NCBI GenBank assembly: GCA_027451305.1
Contig: DAIDJQ010000063.1
Coordinates: 1 to 35,011 of the forward strand
Direction: 5' to 3'
Length of the DNA stretch: 35,011 bases
Origin: Cellulomonas sp.
Lineage (GTDB): Bacteria; Actinomycetota; Actinomycetes; Actinomycetales; Cellulomonadaceae
The position numbers and the translations under genes were made by a program. The notes under the pieces are model-generated. The model was not told where the DNA came from and made no database searches. It saw only the letters and a list, made by a program, of their open reading frames with translations. Positions 1 to 8,775 of the stretch are shown here, piece after piece; position 1 is the stretch's first letter; each line of letters opens with the position of its first letter.

Positions 1-1377
1 GTCCGTCCCGCGGGGACCGCCGAGCAGCTCGGAGCCGGTCAGCAGGGTCGGCTCCCAGTCGAACACCACCGAGTTGTCCTCGGGTCCGATCCGCACCTCG
101 TCGCCCGCGACCGCACCGGCCTCGTACAGCGCGTCCTCCACGCCGAGCCGGGCCAGCCGGTCCGCCAGGTAGCCGACGGCCTCGTCGTTGGTGAAGTCCG
201 TCTGGCGCACCCAGCGCTCGGGCTTGCTGCCCCGCACCGAGAACCAGACGCTGCCGGCTGCCTCCCGCCGGGTGACCGTGAAGCCGGTCTCGTCGACCGC
301 CCGCGGCCGTAGCACCGTGCGCGTGGGCTCCGCCGCAGGTGCGAGCGTGCGGGCCGTCTCGACGAAACCGGCGAGCGCGAACTCCAGAGCCCGCAGCCCC
401 TCGTGGCTCGCGGTCGACACCTCGAACACCGGCAGCCCGCGCTCGGCGAGGATCGGCCGCACCAGCTCGGCCAGCTCCCGCGCCTCGGGCACGTCGATCT
501 TGTTCAGCACCACGACCCGCTCACGCTCCATCAGCGGCACCCGGCCGCCCTCGATGCCGAGGTCTCCGGCGTACGCCCCCAGCTCGGCCTCGATCACGTC
601 CAGGTCGCTCACGGGGTCACGTCCCGGTTCGAGCGTGGCGCAGTCGAGCACGTGCACCACGACGGCGCACCGCTCGATGTGCCGCAGGAACTCCAGGCCC
701 AGGCCCTTGCCCGTCGAGGCGCCGGGGATCAGCCCGGGGACGTCCGCCACGGTGTACCGGGCCGCGCCCGCCTGGACCACGCCGAGGTTCGGCACCAGCG
801 TGGTGAACGGGTAGTCGGCGATCTTCGGCCGCGCCGCGGAGATGGCCGCGACCAGCGACGACTTGCCCGCGCTCGGGTAGCCGACCAGTGCGACGTCGGC
901 GATCGTCTTCAGCTCCAGCACCACGTCGGCCGCGTCACCGGGCTCGCCGAGCAGCGCGAAGCCGGGAGCCTTGCGCCGCGGAGACGCCAGCTTCTCGTTG
1001 CCGAGGCCGCCGCGACCGCCCGCGGCGGCGACGTACCGGGAGCCGATGCCGACGAGGTCCGCCAGCACCTCGCCGGACGCGCTCTTGACCACCGTGCCGC
1101 CCGGCACGCCGATCACGAGGTCCGGGGCGGAGCTCCCGTCGCGGTAGTTGCCCATCCCCTGCGAACCGGACAACGCCCGCTGGTGCGGCTGACGGTGCAG
1201 GTCGAGCAGGGTGGTGACCTGCGGGTCGACGACGAGCACGACGGAGCCGCCGTTCCCGCCGTCGCCGCCGTCGGGGCCGGCCAGCGGCTTGAACTTCTCC
1301 CGGTGGATGGAGGCGCAGCCGTTGCCGCCGTCACCGCCTGTCGCGTGCAGCACGACGCGGTCCACGAACGTGGTCAT
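1..1377 (-). CDS. obgE: Obg family GTPase ObgE/CgtA (C-terminus cut by window edge)
   Basis: Essential GTPase that associates with the 50S ribosomal subunit and links ribosome maturation to growth and stress. Reading from the ATG at 1377, 459 codons are in the window and the frame is still open at base 1. The N-terminal Obg fold (about residues 1-158) starts [20 protein letters not shown] and is rich in glycine. The G domain follows, with the P-loop GYPSAGKS at residues 166-173, the DVPGLIPG switch II segment and an NKID motif. The last roughly 100 residues (ending near [14 protein letters not shown]) fit the OCT domain found in Gram-positive Obg proteins; only its end is missing. A GGAGGAG ribosome-binding site lies just upstream of the ATG. 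It sits downstream of rplU-rpmA, the classical order, separated by a strong hairpin that may reduce read-through. Confidence 0.96.
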   Translation of the reverse strand, partial: MTTFVDRVVLHATGGDGGNGCASIHREKFKPLAGPDGGDGGNGGSVVLVVDPQVTTLLDLHRQPHQRALSGSQGMGNYRDGSSAPDLVIGVPGGTVVKSASGEVLADLVGIGSRYVAAAGGRGGLGNEKLASPRRKAPGFALLGEPGDAADVVLELKTIADVALVGYPSAGKSSLVAAISAARPKIADYPFTTLVPNLGVVQAGAARYTVADVPGLIPGASTGKGLGLEFLRHIERCAVVVHVLDCATLEPGRDPVSDLDVIEAELGAYAGDLGIEGGRVPLMERERVVVLNKIDVPEARELAELVRPILAERGLPVFEVSTASHEGLRALEFALAGFVETARTLAPAAEPTRTVLRPRAVDETGFTVTRREAAGSVWFSVRGSKPERWVRQTDFTNDEAVGYLADRLARLGVEDALYEAGAVAGDEVRIGPEDNSVVFDWEPTLLTGSELLGGPRGTD

Positions 1378-1444
1378 AGCTCACTCCTCCCGCAGGTGCG
1401 GATGTTCGCAGGTCACCGGACGGCGACCCTTCTCGATGGTCACA

Positions 1445-1483
1445 CGACGAAGGGGCGCACCGAACCGGTGCGCCCCTTCGTCG
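1445..1483 (-). terminator. 18-bp perfect hairpin between rpmA and obgE
   Basis: Bases 1445-1462 and 1466-1483 are perfect reverse complements (arm CGACGAAGGGGCGCACCG) around a 3-base loop. On the minus strand it lies 19 bases after the rpmA stop and 68 bases before the obgE start. No T-run follows, which is common for terminators in GC-rich actinobacteria. It could be a full terminator, a partial one (attenuator) that lowers obgE relative to the two ribosomal proteins, or an RNA-processing site for the adjacent RNase E/G. Confidence 0.7.
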
Positions 1484-1501
1484 ACGACGGTGTGATGTAC
1501 G

Positions 1502-1759
1502 TCAGACCTCGGCTGCGACGACGTCGATCACCTTGCGGCCACGCCGCGTGCCGAACGCCACGGCGCCCTCGGCCAGCGCGAACAGGGTGTCGTCCCCGCC
1601 GCGGCCGACGTTGATGCCGGGGTGGAAGTGCGTGCCGTGCTGGCGGACGATGATCTCGCCGGCCTTGACGACCTGGCCGCCGAACCGCTTGACGCCGAGG
1701 CGCTGCGCGTTGGAGTCCCGACCGTTGCGCGAGGAGCTCGCGCCCTTCTTGTGTGCCAT
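1502..1759 (-). CDS. rpmA: 50S ribosomal protein L27
   Basis: Ribosomal protein of the large subunit whose flexible N-terminus reaches towards the peptidyl-transferase centre. The 85-residue product begins [20 protein letters not shown] and contains the conserved [18 protein letters not shown] and [16 protein letters not shown] segments. Length is normal. The N-terminus is the short mature-like form, without the cleavable extension seen in Firmicutes L27. It is 44 bases downstream of rplU and almost certainly co-transcribed with it from the promoter at 2300-2328. Confidence 0.98.
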   Translation of the reverse strand: MAHKKGASSSRNGRDSNAQRLGVKRFGGQVVKAGEIIVRQHGTHFHPGINVGRGGDDTLFALAEGAVAFGTRRGRKVIDVVAAEV

Positions 1760-1803
1760 GACGAACCTGCTCTCGTACGACGAATGGTGACCGAGCGCGA
1801 GGC

Positions 1804-2124
1804 TCAGCCGATGGCGGTGACCTTCAGGCGGGTGAGGTCCTGACGGTGGCCCTGACGGCGGCGGTAGCCGGTCTTGTTCTTGTACCGCAGGATGTCGATC
1901 TTCGGTCCGCGCTCGTCGCGGACCACCTCGGCGGTCACGGTGACCTTCGCCAGCGCCTTGGCGTCGGTGGTCACCTTCTCCCCGTCGACCAGCAGCAGCG
2001 CCGGCAGCTCGACGGTCGCGCCAGCCTTGGCGGCGAGACGGTCGACGACGACGACGTCGCCGACGGCGACCTTCTCCTGGCGGCCGCCAGCCTTCACGAT
2101 CGCGTACACCACGTTGCTGCTCAT
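1804..2124 (-). CDS. rplU: 50S ribosomal protein L21
   Basis: Large-subunit protein that binds 23S rRNA; usual partner gene of rpmA. The 106-residue product begins [19 protein letters not shown] and ends with the family-typical [21 protein letters not shown] segment followed by TAIG. The ATG at 2124 is chosen because translation from it gives the conserved N-terminal [11 protein letters not shown]; only a weak AGGAC precedes it. The leader from the predicted promoter is about 170 nt and includes a small hairpin (2232-2247), so control by transcript structure is possible. Confidence 0.98.
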   Translation of the reverse strand: MSSNVVYAIVKAGGRQEKVAVGDVVVVDRLAAKAGATVELPALLLVDGEKVTTDAKALAKVTVTAEVVRDERGPKIDILRYKNKTGYRRRQGHRQDLTRLKVTAIG

Positions 2125-2299
2125 CTCTGCTCGTCGTCCTGCGTCCTGTGCCCGCATGTCCCCGGCGCCCGCGCACACCCGTGGCCACAGGCCGGGGGGT
2201 TCGCGTCGGCGTCCGCCGCCCGGACCCCGACGTTGCGCTGACGCAACAGGGACCCGGCGAAGGCACGCACGGTCGGCACGCCAAGCGCGCCGACACACC

Positions 2300-2328
2300 A
2301 GGGTACGGACCGCGGGAGCGGTGGTCAA
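2300..2328 (-). promoter_or_regulatory. Predicted promoter of rplU-rpmA
   Basis: On the minus strand TTGACC (2328-2323) and TACCCT (2305-2300) are separated by exactly 17 bases, the canonical spacing for the housekeeping sigma factor. The -35 hexamer overlaps the rne stop codon (complement of 2325-2327). Predicted transcription start near 2293, leaving a leader of about 170 nt before rplU. Inferred from sequence only. Confidence 0.6.
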
Positions 2329-5300
2329 ACCTGGTCGGGACCGTCCAGGGGCTGTGCGTCCGCCTCGGAGCGGTCGTCGCCCTCGGCGCCGTCCGCCTCG
2401 TCCGCCTCGGCGGCGAAGAGGTCGGGATCGACGGGCAGCAGCGACAGCTGCTGGTCGTCGGGCTCGGCCTCGTGCGGCTCCGGGATCGCGGCGTTCCCCT
2501 CGGTGGCGACACCGAGCGCCGCCAGCTCGGCGAACACGTCGAGCACCGGTGCTACGGGAACCTCCGGGGCCGCGACGACCTGCACGGGCGTCGGCTCCTC
2601 CTCGACGGGCACCGCCTCGACCGTGGCCGAGGCGACCTCGTCGGGCACCCACTGCGCCAGGAGCTCGGGCGCGGCCTCCGCCGGCGAGCCGAGGGCCTCC
2701 GCGGCGGGCTGCACCGGCGGGACCTGGTCGGCGTCGTGGAGCTCCGACGGCCCGTGCTCGTGCGCGTGGGCGGCGGCGGCCGCGATGGTGGCCAGCGTCG
2801 CCTTGACCGCCTCACGAGCCTCCGGGAGCACCGGCACCGCCGCCGTGGCAGGCATCGTCAACGGCTCGGTCCCCCGCTTGCGCCGCGACCGCTTCGCCGT
2901 CGACTCCGCCGGCACCGGCTGCGACTGGCCGGCGTCCGGCCGCACGTTCCGCTCGATGGGGTCGGTGTGCACGATGAAGCCGCGGCCGTGGCAGTGCTCG
3001 CACGTCTCGCTGAACGCCTCGACCAGGCCCTGACCGACGCGCTTGCGGGTCATCTGCACCAGCCCGAGGGACGTGACCTCGGCGACCTGGTGCTTGGTCC
3101 GGTCTCGCCCGAGGCACTCGACCAGGCGACGCAGCACCAGGTCGCGGTTCGACTCGAGCACCATGTCGATGAAGTCGACGACGATGATGCCGCCGATGTC
3201 CCGCAGCCTCAGCTGCCGCACGATCTCCTCGGCGGCCTCGAGGTTGTTCCGGGTGACCGTCTCCTCGAGGGTGCCGCCCACACCGGTGAACTTGCCGGTG
3301 TTGACGTCGATGACCGTCATGGCCTCGGTGCGGTCGATGACCAGCGAGCCGCCGGACGGCAGCCACACCTTGCGGTCCATCCCCTTGGCCAGCTGCTCGT
3401 CGACGCGGTGCGCGGCGAACACGTCGCCCGTCCCCGTCCAGCGCGTCACCTTGGCGGCGAGGTCCGGGGCGAGCTCGCCGATGTAGCCGGAGATCGTCGA
3501 CCACGCGTCCTCGCCCTGCACCAGGAGCGACGTGAAGTCGTCGTTGAAGATGTCGCGGACCACGCGGATGGCCATGTCCGGCTCACCCTGCAGCAGGGCG
3601 GGCGCCGAGGCGCTGGTCGACCTCTTCTCGATGGCCTCCCACTGGCCGCGCAGGCGCGCGATGTCGGCGCGCAGCTCGTCCTCGCTGGCACCCTCGGCGG
3701 CCGTGCGGACGATCACGCCGGCGGAGTCCGGGACGATGTCGCGCAGGATCCTCTTCAGCCGGGCCCGCTCGGTGTCGGGGAGCTTGCGGCTGATCCCGGT
3801 CATCCCGCCGCCCGGCACGTACACCAGGTAGCGGCCGGCCAGCGTGACCTGGCTCGTGAGCCGGGCGCCCTTGTGCCCGATCGGATCCTTGGTGACCTGG
3901 ACGAGCACCGCGTCGCCCGACTTCAGTGCCTGCTCGATGCGCCGGGGCTGACCCTCCAGCCCCGCGGCGTCCCAGTTCACCTCACCGGCGTAGAGCACGG
4001 CGTTGCGGCCCTTGCCGACGTCGACGAACGCCGCCTCCATGCTCGGCAGCACGTTCTGCACCCGCCCGAGGTAGACGTTGCCCACCATCGAGGCCTGTGC
4101 CTGGTTGGACACGTAGTGCTCCACGAGCACCCCGTCCTCCAGCACGGCGATCTGCGTGCGCCCGTGAGCCTCCCGCACCACCATGGCGCGGTCCACCGAC
4201 TCGCGGCGGGCCAGGAACTCGGCCTCGCTGATGATCTGGCGACGCCGGCCGGCGTCGCGCCCCTCACGGCGGCGCTGACGCTTGGCCTCCAGCCGGGTGG
4301 AGCCGCGCAGCGCGGTCACCTCGTCGTTGCGGGCACGCGTGCGCGGCTCGGCCTCGCCGGGCTCGGTCCGCGCTCCGCGGCGACGGCGCCGCCGACGACG
4401 GCTCGACGCGGCGTCGCCCTCGTCGGCGACCTCCTCGTCTGCCACCCCGGCCGCCTGGTCGACGCCCTCCTCGTCCTCCGACTGGTCCTCGGGGCCACCC
4501 GTGGTCCCGCCGTCGGACTCCGCGCGGGCGCGACGGCCACGTCCACCGCGGCGACGACGCCGACGCGGGGCACCCTGCTCGTCCTCGACGGTGTCCGCGC
4601 CGACGTCCTCACGGTCCGCGACGTCGGCGTCCTCGTCGTCCATCGCGTCGAGCTCGGCCGGCTCCAGCTGCTCGTCGGACGCGACCGTCCCCCGAGGGGA
4701 CTCGCCGCGACCTCGACCGCGACGCCGACGGGACCGGCCCGACTGCGGGCCCTCCGCCGTGACCGGCGTCTCGCGAACGTCCTCGACGGAGGACGGCGTG
4801 CCGAGCTCCACCGCGGCGACGGCGGCGGCAGCCCGCTCGGCCCGTCGGGCGGCCTCGGAGATCTCCTCCGGGGAGCCGGCGCCCACCTGCGCACGACGCC
4901 GACGCTGCCGGGTGAGGGCCGGGTCCGGAGCCTGGAACAGGAGCGCCGTGGTGGCGAGGCGGGGTGCCTGCGGGATCTCGTAGCCCGAGACGGGAGCGGC
5001 TGGGGGCGGCTCAGGGGCGGACGTCGGCTCGGCCGCCGCCTGCTGCTCCTCCGCCTCCTCGTCCTCGGTCGGCTCGACCGGCTCGACGGCCTGCGCGTCC
5101 TCGGCGGCCGGCTCGGCCGCCGCTCGCCCGCGCCTGGTGGCCGAGCGACGGCCCGAGGTCCGGGGTTCCGTCGGCTGCTCGGGGACGGACTGCTCGGGGA
5201 CGGGCTGCTCGATCACCGGCTGCTCGCTGGCCGGGGACTCGGTCGGCGCGTCGGTGGCCTCGGGCGCGGCGGCCGTGCGCCGGACCGCACGGCGACGACG

Positions 5301-5612
5301 AGGAGCCGGGGCCGGCTCGGCCGGCAGCTCGGACCCTGCCGTCGGCTCGTCGGCCGTCCGTGCCTCCGACGGCTCGGCGGTCTGGACGTCGGTCGGGCCG
5401 GAGACGGTCGGGGCAGCGGCGGCCGCGGTCACGGTCTGCTCCTGGTCCACCACCTGCGCACCCGAGGCCGGAGCACCGGTGAGCTCGGAGGTGGTCGCGC
5501 CTGCCGGGGTGGGCGCAGCGGCGGAGCGAGTGGCGCGACGGCGACGCGGCCGGGCGGGCTCACCCCCGGCGGGCTGGACGTCGACGGGATCGGGGGTGGT
5601 CTGCGAGGTCAC
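2325..5612 (-). CDS. rne: Ribonuclease E/G family protein with long charged N-terminal extension
   Basis: Endoribonuclease that cuts AU-rich single-stranded RNA in mRNA decay and rRNA/tRNA maturation. 1095 residues from the GTG at 5612, which has AGGAG 8 bases upstream; an upstream ATG at 5657 has no ribosome-binding site. Residues 1 to about 430 are low complexity: acidic, Pro/Ala-rich and studded with Arg runs (for example [17 protein letters not shown]). The catalytic core follows: an S1 RNA-binding domain split around about 490-600, the metal-binding aspartates in [10 protein letters not shown] (Asp769) and DFIDM (Asp816), and the Zn-link CEHC (Cys871, Cys874) that joins subunits in E. 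coli RNase E. About 200 acidic residues follow. The two tails probably bind RNA and degradosome partners. A single long protein with the core near the middle is typical of actinobacteria. Next gene is rplU. Confidence 0.96.
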   Translation of the reverse strand: MTSQTTPDPVDVQPAGGEPARPRRRRATRSAAAPTPAGATTSELTGAPASGAQVVDQEQTVTAAAAAPTVSGPTDVQTAEPSEARTADEPTAGSELPAEPAPAPRRRRAVRRTAAAPEATDAPTESPASEQPVIEQPVPEQSVPEQPTEPRTSGRRSATRRGRAAAEPAAEDAQAVEPVEPTEDEEAEEQQAAAEPTSAPEPPPAAPVSGYEIPQAPRLATTALLFQAPDPALTRQRRRRAQVGAGSPEEISEAARRAERAAAAVAAVELGTPSSVEDVRETPVTAEGPQSGRSRRRRGRGRGESPRGTVASDEQLEPAELDAMDDEDADVADREDVGADTVEDEQGAPRRRRRRGGRGRRARAESDGGTTGGPEDQSEDEEGVDQAAGVADEEVADEGDAASSRRRRRRRRGARTEPGEAEPRTRARNDEVTALRGSTRLEAKRQRRREGRDAGRRRQIISEAEFLARRESVDRAMVVREAHGRTQIAVLEDGVLVEHYVSNQAQASMVGNVYLGRVQNVLPSMEAAFVDVGKGRNAVLYAGEVNWDAAGLEGQPRRIEQALKSGDAVLVQVTKDPIGHKGARLTSQVTLAGRYLVYVPGGGMTGISRKLPDTERARLKRILRDIVPDSAGVIVRTAAEGASEDELRADIARLRGQWEAIEKRSTSASAPALLQGEPDMAIRVVRDIFNDDFTSLLVQGEDAWSTISGYIGELAPDLAAKVTRWTGTGDVFAAHRVDEQLAKGMDRKVWLPSGGSLVIDRTEAMTVIDVNTGKFTGVGGTLEETVTRNNLEAAEEIVRQLRLRDIGGIIVVDFIDMVLESNRDLVLRRLVECLGRDRTKHQVAEVTSLGLVQMTRKRVGQGLVEAFSETCEHCHGRGFIVHTDPIERNVRPDAGQSQPVPAESTAKRSRRKRGTEPLTMPATAAVPVLPEAREAVKATLATIAAAAAHAHEHGPSELHDADQVPPVQPAAEALGSPAEAAPELLAQWVPDEVASATVEAVPVEEEPTPVQVVAAPEVPVAPVLDVFAELAALGVATEGNAAIPEPHEAEPDDQQLSLLPVDPDLFAAEADEADGAEGDDRSEADAQPLDGPDQV
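5176..5230 (-). repeat. 15-bp tandem repeat inside rne (EQPVP pentapeptides)
   Basis: Three full units and part of a fourth (5176-5190, 5191-5205, 5206-5220, 5221-5230), each starting TGCTC on the plus strand. They encode consecutive pentapeptides of the type E-Q-[PS]-V-[PI] in the disordered N-terminal extension of the RNase. In-frame unit length means copy-number change would not break the protein. Confidence 0.75.
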
Positions 5613-5878
5613 GCGATGTGCTCCTGGGTACCCGCCAGCCCCGTGCCCACACGTCACGGCGCCGGTCGGGCGGTCGGTCGTCCTTCGGCGTGATGGCCGG
5701 GACGGAAGTCGGCGGTCGGGTCGCGGCCTCGCGCGTCGGCGCCATCGCCTGCTGGGCCCGTCGGTGCGACCCCGGTCAGGGGCGTCACGCCAGGCCGAGC
5801 GGCGGCTGGCACGCGGGACGCGCCGGACTGCGAGCTCGGTGGACGGGAGGGCGGTGTGGACGCCCGATGTCCGCCGTC

Positions 5879-5887
5879 AGTATCGCA
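5879..5887 (-). promoter_or_regulatory. Possible extended -10 element for rne
   Basis: On the minus strand TGCGATACT (5887-5879) fits an extended -10 (TGn then a TATAAT-like hexamer). There is no good -35. A start near 5872 would give rne a leader of about 260 nt, comparable in kind to the long autoregulatory leader of E. coli rne, but nothing here proves that. Confidence 0.3.
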
Positions 5888-6037
5888 CAGCGACCCTCGC
5901 GGGGCGGCGACGACGGGCGGACGGCCCGCGTCCCCGAGATCCCCGCACCTGCTTCACATGACGGGTACCCGCGCAGGACACGCCAACGCGAGACGCCGTC
6001 GACACGCCCGGAGTGAGGCGATGAAGTGTCGTGACGA

Positions 6038-6066
6038 GTGACTTTGGTCCTAGGACTTCAGCCCTA
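6038..6066 (+). promoter_or_regulatory. Two tandem DosR/DevR-box-like sites upstream of cydA
   Basis: Against the mycobacterial/actinobacterial DosR half-consensus GGGACTTNNGNCCCT, bases 6038-6052 (GTGACTTTGGTCCTA) and 6052-6066 (AGGACTTCAGCCCTA) each match 10 of 13 defined positions, in the same orientation and 14 bases apart. They include the perfect palindrome GTCCTAGGAC (6047-6056). The second site covers the -35 position of the candidate cydA promoter, where the proximal box lies in activated DosR promoters. A DosR-type regulator is encoded at 14187-14864. Site identity is inferred from similarity. Confidence 0.55.
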
Positions 6067-6079
6067 GCACCCCTAGCGT
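6051..6079 (+). promoter_or_regulatory. Candidate cydA promoter (-35 TAGGAC, -10 TAGCGT)
   Basis: TAGCGT at 6074-6079 is a plausible actinobacterial -10; the hexamer 17 bases upstream (TAGGAC, 6051-6056) is a poor -35, as expected for an activator-dependent promoter. Start near 6086 would give a leader of about 80 nt. Confidence 0.4.
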
Positions 6080-6165
6080 TCCGAGACGGGCCTGCCGGGC
6101 GCGCCCGGCTGGCCGCGCCTCGGAGGGCCTGCCCGACGCCCGACCCTGCACCCCCGGAGACCTGC

Positions 6166-7641
6166 GTGGACGCGCTCACCCTGGCTCGTTGGCAGTTCGG
6201 TATCACCACCGTCTACCACTTCATCTTCGTGCCGCTGACGATCGGGCTCTCGGCCCTCGTCGCGATCATGCAGACCCTCTGGGTGCGCTCCGGGAAGTCC
6301 GAGTGGCTGCGGCTGACCAAGTACTTCGGCAAGCTGCTGCTGATCAACTTCGCCATCGGCGTCGCCACCGGCATCGTGCAGGAGTTCCAGTTCGGGATGA
6401 ACTGGAGCGAGTACTCCCGGTTCGTCGGCGACATCTTCGGCGCCCCGCTCGCCATGGAGGCCCTGGCCGCCTTCTTCATCGAGTCCACGTTCCTGGGGCT
6501 GTGGATCTTCGGCTGGGACAAGCTGCCGAAGCGGGTGCACCTGGCGACCATCTGGCTCGTGGCCGGCTCCACCACCCTGTCGGCCTTCTTCATCCTGTCC
6601 GCCAACTCGTGGATGCAGCACCCGGTCGGTGCGACGTACAACCCCGCGACGGGCCGTGCGGAGATGCACAGCCTCGGCGCCGTGGTGACCAACCCGACGG
6701 TGCTGGCAGCCTTCCCGCACACCATCGCGGCCGCCTTCCTCACCGCGGGCACCTTCGTCGCCGCCATCTGCGCCTGGTGGATGGTGACGCTGGTCCGCCG
6801 GGGGCAGACGGACAAGGCCCGCTCCGTCTACCGGCCGGGGCTGCGGCTCGGCCTGGTCGCGATGATCGTCTCCGGGCTGATCGTGACCGGCTCGGGGCAC
6901 TGGCAGGCGCAGCTGATGTTCCACCAGCAGCCGATGAAGATGGCCGCCGCCGAGGGGCTGGTGAACACCGAGACACGCGTGCCGCTGTCGCTGCTCACCA
7001 TCGGCAGCCTGGACAACGACCCGGCGAGCGTGCGGCACCTGGTGCAGATCCCCTGCCTCACCTCGATCCTCGCGGACAACACCTGCAACTCCACGCTGCA
7101 CGGCGTGGCAGACCTGCAGAAGCAGTACGAGGCCAAGTACGGGACGGACGTGAACTACATCCCCAACCTCGCGGTCACGTACTGGTCCTTCCGCCTGATG
7201 ATCGGCTTCGCAGGGTTCGCAGCCCTGCTGGCGCTGATGGCGCTGTGGTTCACCCGCGCGGGGCGGGTCAGCGACAACGTCTGGTTCAAGCGCGTCTCGC
7301 TCGCGGCCCTGCCGACGATCTTCCTGGCCTCCAGCGCCGGGTGGATCTTCACCGAGATGGGGCGTCAGCCCTGGGTCGTCGCGCCCAACCCGAACCCGGA
7401 GGGTGCCGACCTCGTCTGGCAGCTGACGATGCGCGGCGTGTCCACGCAGGTCAGCGCAGGCGCCGTGGTGACGTCCCTCGTCCTGTTCGCCCTGCTGTAC
7501 GGCGCGCTGGCCGTCGGCTGGTACCGGCTGATGCGGCGGTACATCGCCGGCGGCGTCGAGGACGTCGACACCGGGACACCCACGGCCGGTGGTGACGGCA
7601 CGACCACCGACGTCGACCGCCCCCTGTCCTTCGCGTACTGA
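6166..7641 (+). CDS. cydA: Cytochrome bd ubiquinol/menaquinol oxidase subunit I
   Basis: Haem-bearing subunit of the high-affinity terminal oxidase that oxidises quinol and reduces O2 to water at low oxygen. 491 residues from the GTG at 6166, which has GGAG 6 bases upstream; translation from it gives the family N-terminus with His18 in FGITTVYHFIFVPLTIG. Other expected residues are present: the Glu pair in the LAMEALAAFFIEST region, His185 in FPHTIAAA, Met345 (ligand of b558) and the GWIFTEMGRQPW quinol motif. About nine membrane segments. The Q-loop is short and contains Cys297 and Cys307, which could form a disulfide on the outer face. First gene of a cydABDC-kinase operon; 20 bases before cydB. 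Confidence 0.97.
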   Translation: MDALTLARWQFGITTVYHFIFVPLTIGLSALVAIMQTLWVRSGKSEWLRLTKYFGKLLLINFAIGVATGIVQEFQFGMNWSEYSRFVGDIFGAPLAMEALAAFFIESTFLGLWIFGWDKLPKRVHLATIWLVAGSTTLSAFFILSANSWMQHPVGATYNPATGRAEMHSLGAVVTNPTVLAAFPHTIAAAFLTAGTFVAAICAWWMVTLVRRGQTDKARSVYRPGLRLGLVAMIVSGLIVTGSGHWQAQLMFHQQPMKMAAAEGLVNTETRVPLSLLTIGSLDNDPASVRHLVQIPCLTSILADNTCNSTLHGVADLQKQYEAKYGTDVNYIPNLAVTYWSFRLMIGFAGFAALLALMALWFTRAGRVSDNVWFKRVSLAALPTIFLASSAGWIFTEMGRQPWVVAPNPNPEGADLVWQLTMRGVSTQVSAGAVVTSLVLFALLYGALAVGWYRLMRRYIAGGVEDVDTGTPTAGGDGTTTDVDRPLSFAY

Positions 7642-7661
7642 GACCGCCGGAGCCCGAGATC

Positions 7662-8768
7662 ATGAGCCACGAGACCCTGCAGATCCTTTGGTTCGTCCTC
7701 ATCGCCGTCCTCTGGACCGGGTACCTGGTCCTGGAAGGCTTCGACTTCGGCGTCGGCATGCTGCTGCCGTTCCTGCCGCGGGACGAGCGTGAGCGGCGCG
7801 TGATGATCAACACCGTCGGCCCCGTCTGGGACGGCAACGAGGTGTGGCTGCTGACCGCCGGCGGTGCGACGTTCGCGGCGTTCCCCGAGTGGTACGCCAC
7901 GCTGTTCTCGGGCGCCTACCTCGCGCTCCTGCTGATCCTGCTGGCGCTGATCGCTCGCGTCGTCTCCTTCGAGTGGCGCGGCAAGATCAGCACCCCGCAG
8001 TGGCAGAAGGCGTTCTACTGGGGCCTGGTGCTCGGTTCGTGGGTGCCGGCCGTGCTGTGGGGCGTCGCGTTCGGCAACCTCGTCGCCGGTCTGAAGATCG
8101 AGCCGTTGACCACGGTCGTCAGCAACCCGGGCGCCGCGCACGAGCTGACCAGGACGACGCTGCAGTACACCGGCGGGTTCTTCGACCTGCTGACCAACGG
8201 CCACGGGTTCGCGCTGCTCACCGGCGTGCTGACCGCGACGGTGTTCCTCGCGCACGGCGCGATCTTCCTGGCGCTGAAGACCGCCGGGGACATCCAGGTC
8301 CGCGCCGCGGCGCTGGCGCAGCGGCTCGCGCTCGTCGCGCTCGGGGTCGGCGCCGTCTGGGCGTTCTGGCTGCAGCTGGGCTACTCGCGCAACACCTGGA
8401 CCTGGTTCCCGCTGCTGGTCGCGGCCCTCGCGCTGGCCGGGTCCGCCTGGTTCACCCGGGTGCGGTCGGAAGGTCGGGCGTTCGCCTCGTCCGCCGTGGC
8501 GATCCTGGCCGCGGTGGTGCTGATCTTCGGTGCGATGTACCCGAACGTGATGCCGTCGAACGTCGACCCGGCGTACTCGCTGACGATCCACAACGCCTCG
8601 TCGAGCGCCTACACCCTCACCATGATGTCGTGGGTGGCACTGGTCCTGACGCCGCTGGTGCTGGCGTACCAGGCGTGGACGTACTGGGTGTTCCGCAAGC
8701 GCATCGGCGTGCACCACATCCCCGAGCCGGTGGACGTGACGTTCGAGAACACCCCCTCGCTCCGGTGA
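7662..8768 (+). CDS. cydB: Cytochrome bd oxidase subunit II
   Basis: Membrane partner of CydA that stabilises the haem pocket and carries a proton route. 368 residues, about eight hydrophobic segments, beginning MSHETLQILWFVLIAVLWTG. The family motifs LEGFDFGVGMLLPF and NTVGPVWDGNEVWLL are present; the Asp in WDGNEVW corresponds to Asp58 of E. coli CydB. ATG at 7662 with GGAG about 9 bases upstream. Only 7 bases separate its stop from cydD. Confidence 0.97.
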   Translation: MSHETLQILWFVLIAVLWTGYLVLEGFDFGVGMLLPFLPRDERERRVMINTVGPVWDGNEVWLLTAGGATFAAFPEWYATLFSGAYLALLLILLALIARVVSFEWRGKISTPQWQKAFYWGLVLGSWVPAVLWGVAFGNLVAGLKIEPLTTVVSNPGAAHELTRTTLQYTGGFFDLLTNGHGFALLTGVLTATVFLAHGAIFLALKTAGDIQVRAAALAQRLALVALGVGAVWAFWLQLGYSRNTWTWFPLLVAALALAGSAWFTRVRSEGRAFASSAVAILAAVVLIFGAMYPNVMPSNVDPAYSLTIHNASSSAYTLTMMSWVALVLTPLVLAYQAWTYWVFRKRIGVHHIPEPVDVTFENTPSLR

Positions 8769-8775
8769 CGGCCGC

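Larger units (their letters stand above)
5613..6165. other. 553-bp divergent control region between rne and cydA
   Basis: The longest gap in the window. I see no convincing gene in it: the open frames lack codon-usage signs, ribosome-binding sites and recognisable protein. It must hold the promoters of rne (minus strand) and cydA (plus strand). The rne side has a possible extended -10 at 5879-5884. The cydA side holds two DosR-box-like sequences at 6038-6066 and a candidate -10 at 6074-6079. A direct repeat GTGACGAGTGAC lies at 6031-6042. Confidence 0.7.

Noticed and set aside
2148..5693. Very long plus-strand open frame antisense to rne
   Set aside because: It is a mirror of the GC-rich rne coding strand: rich in Arg, Gly and Leu with no recognisable domain, while the minus frame has full RNase E/G catalytic motifs and a ribosome-binding site.
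5950..5962. Rex-type operator (TTCACAT) before cydA
   Set aside because: Only a half site is present; the inverted TGTGAA partner expected in actinobacterial Rex operators is missing.
5613..6165. Small open frames in the rne-cydA gap, including an upstream extension of cydA from 6031
   Set aside because: No ribosome-binding site or family similarity; the cydA GTG at 6166 has GGAG and yields the conserved N-terminus. The upstream extension would also translate through the regulatory boxes.
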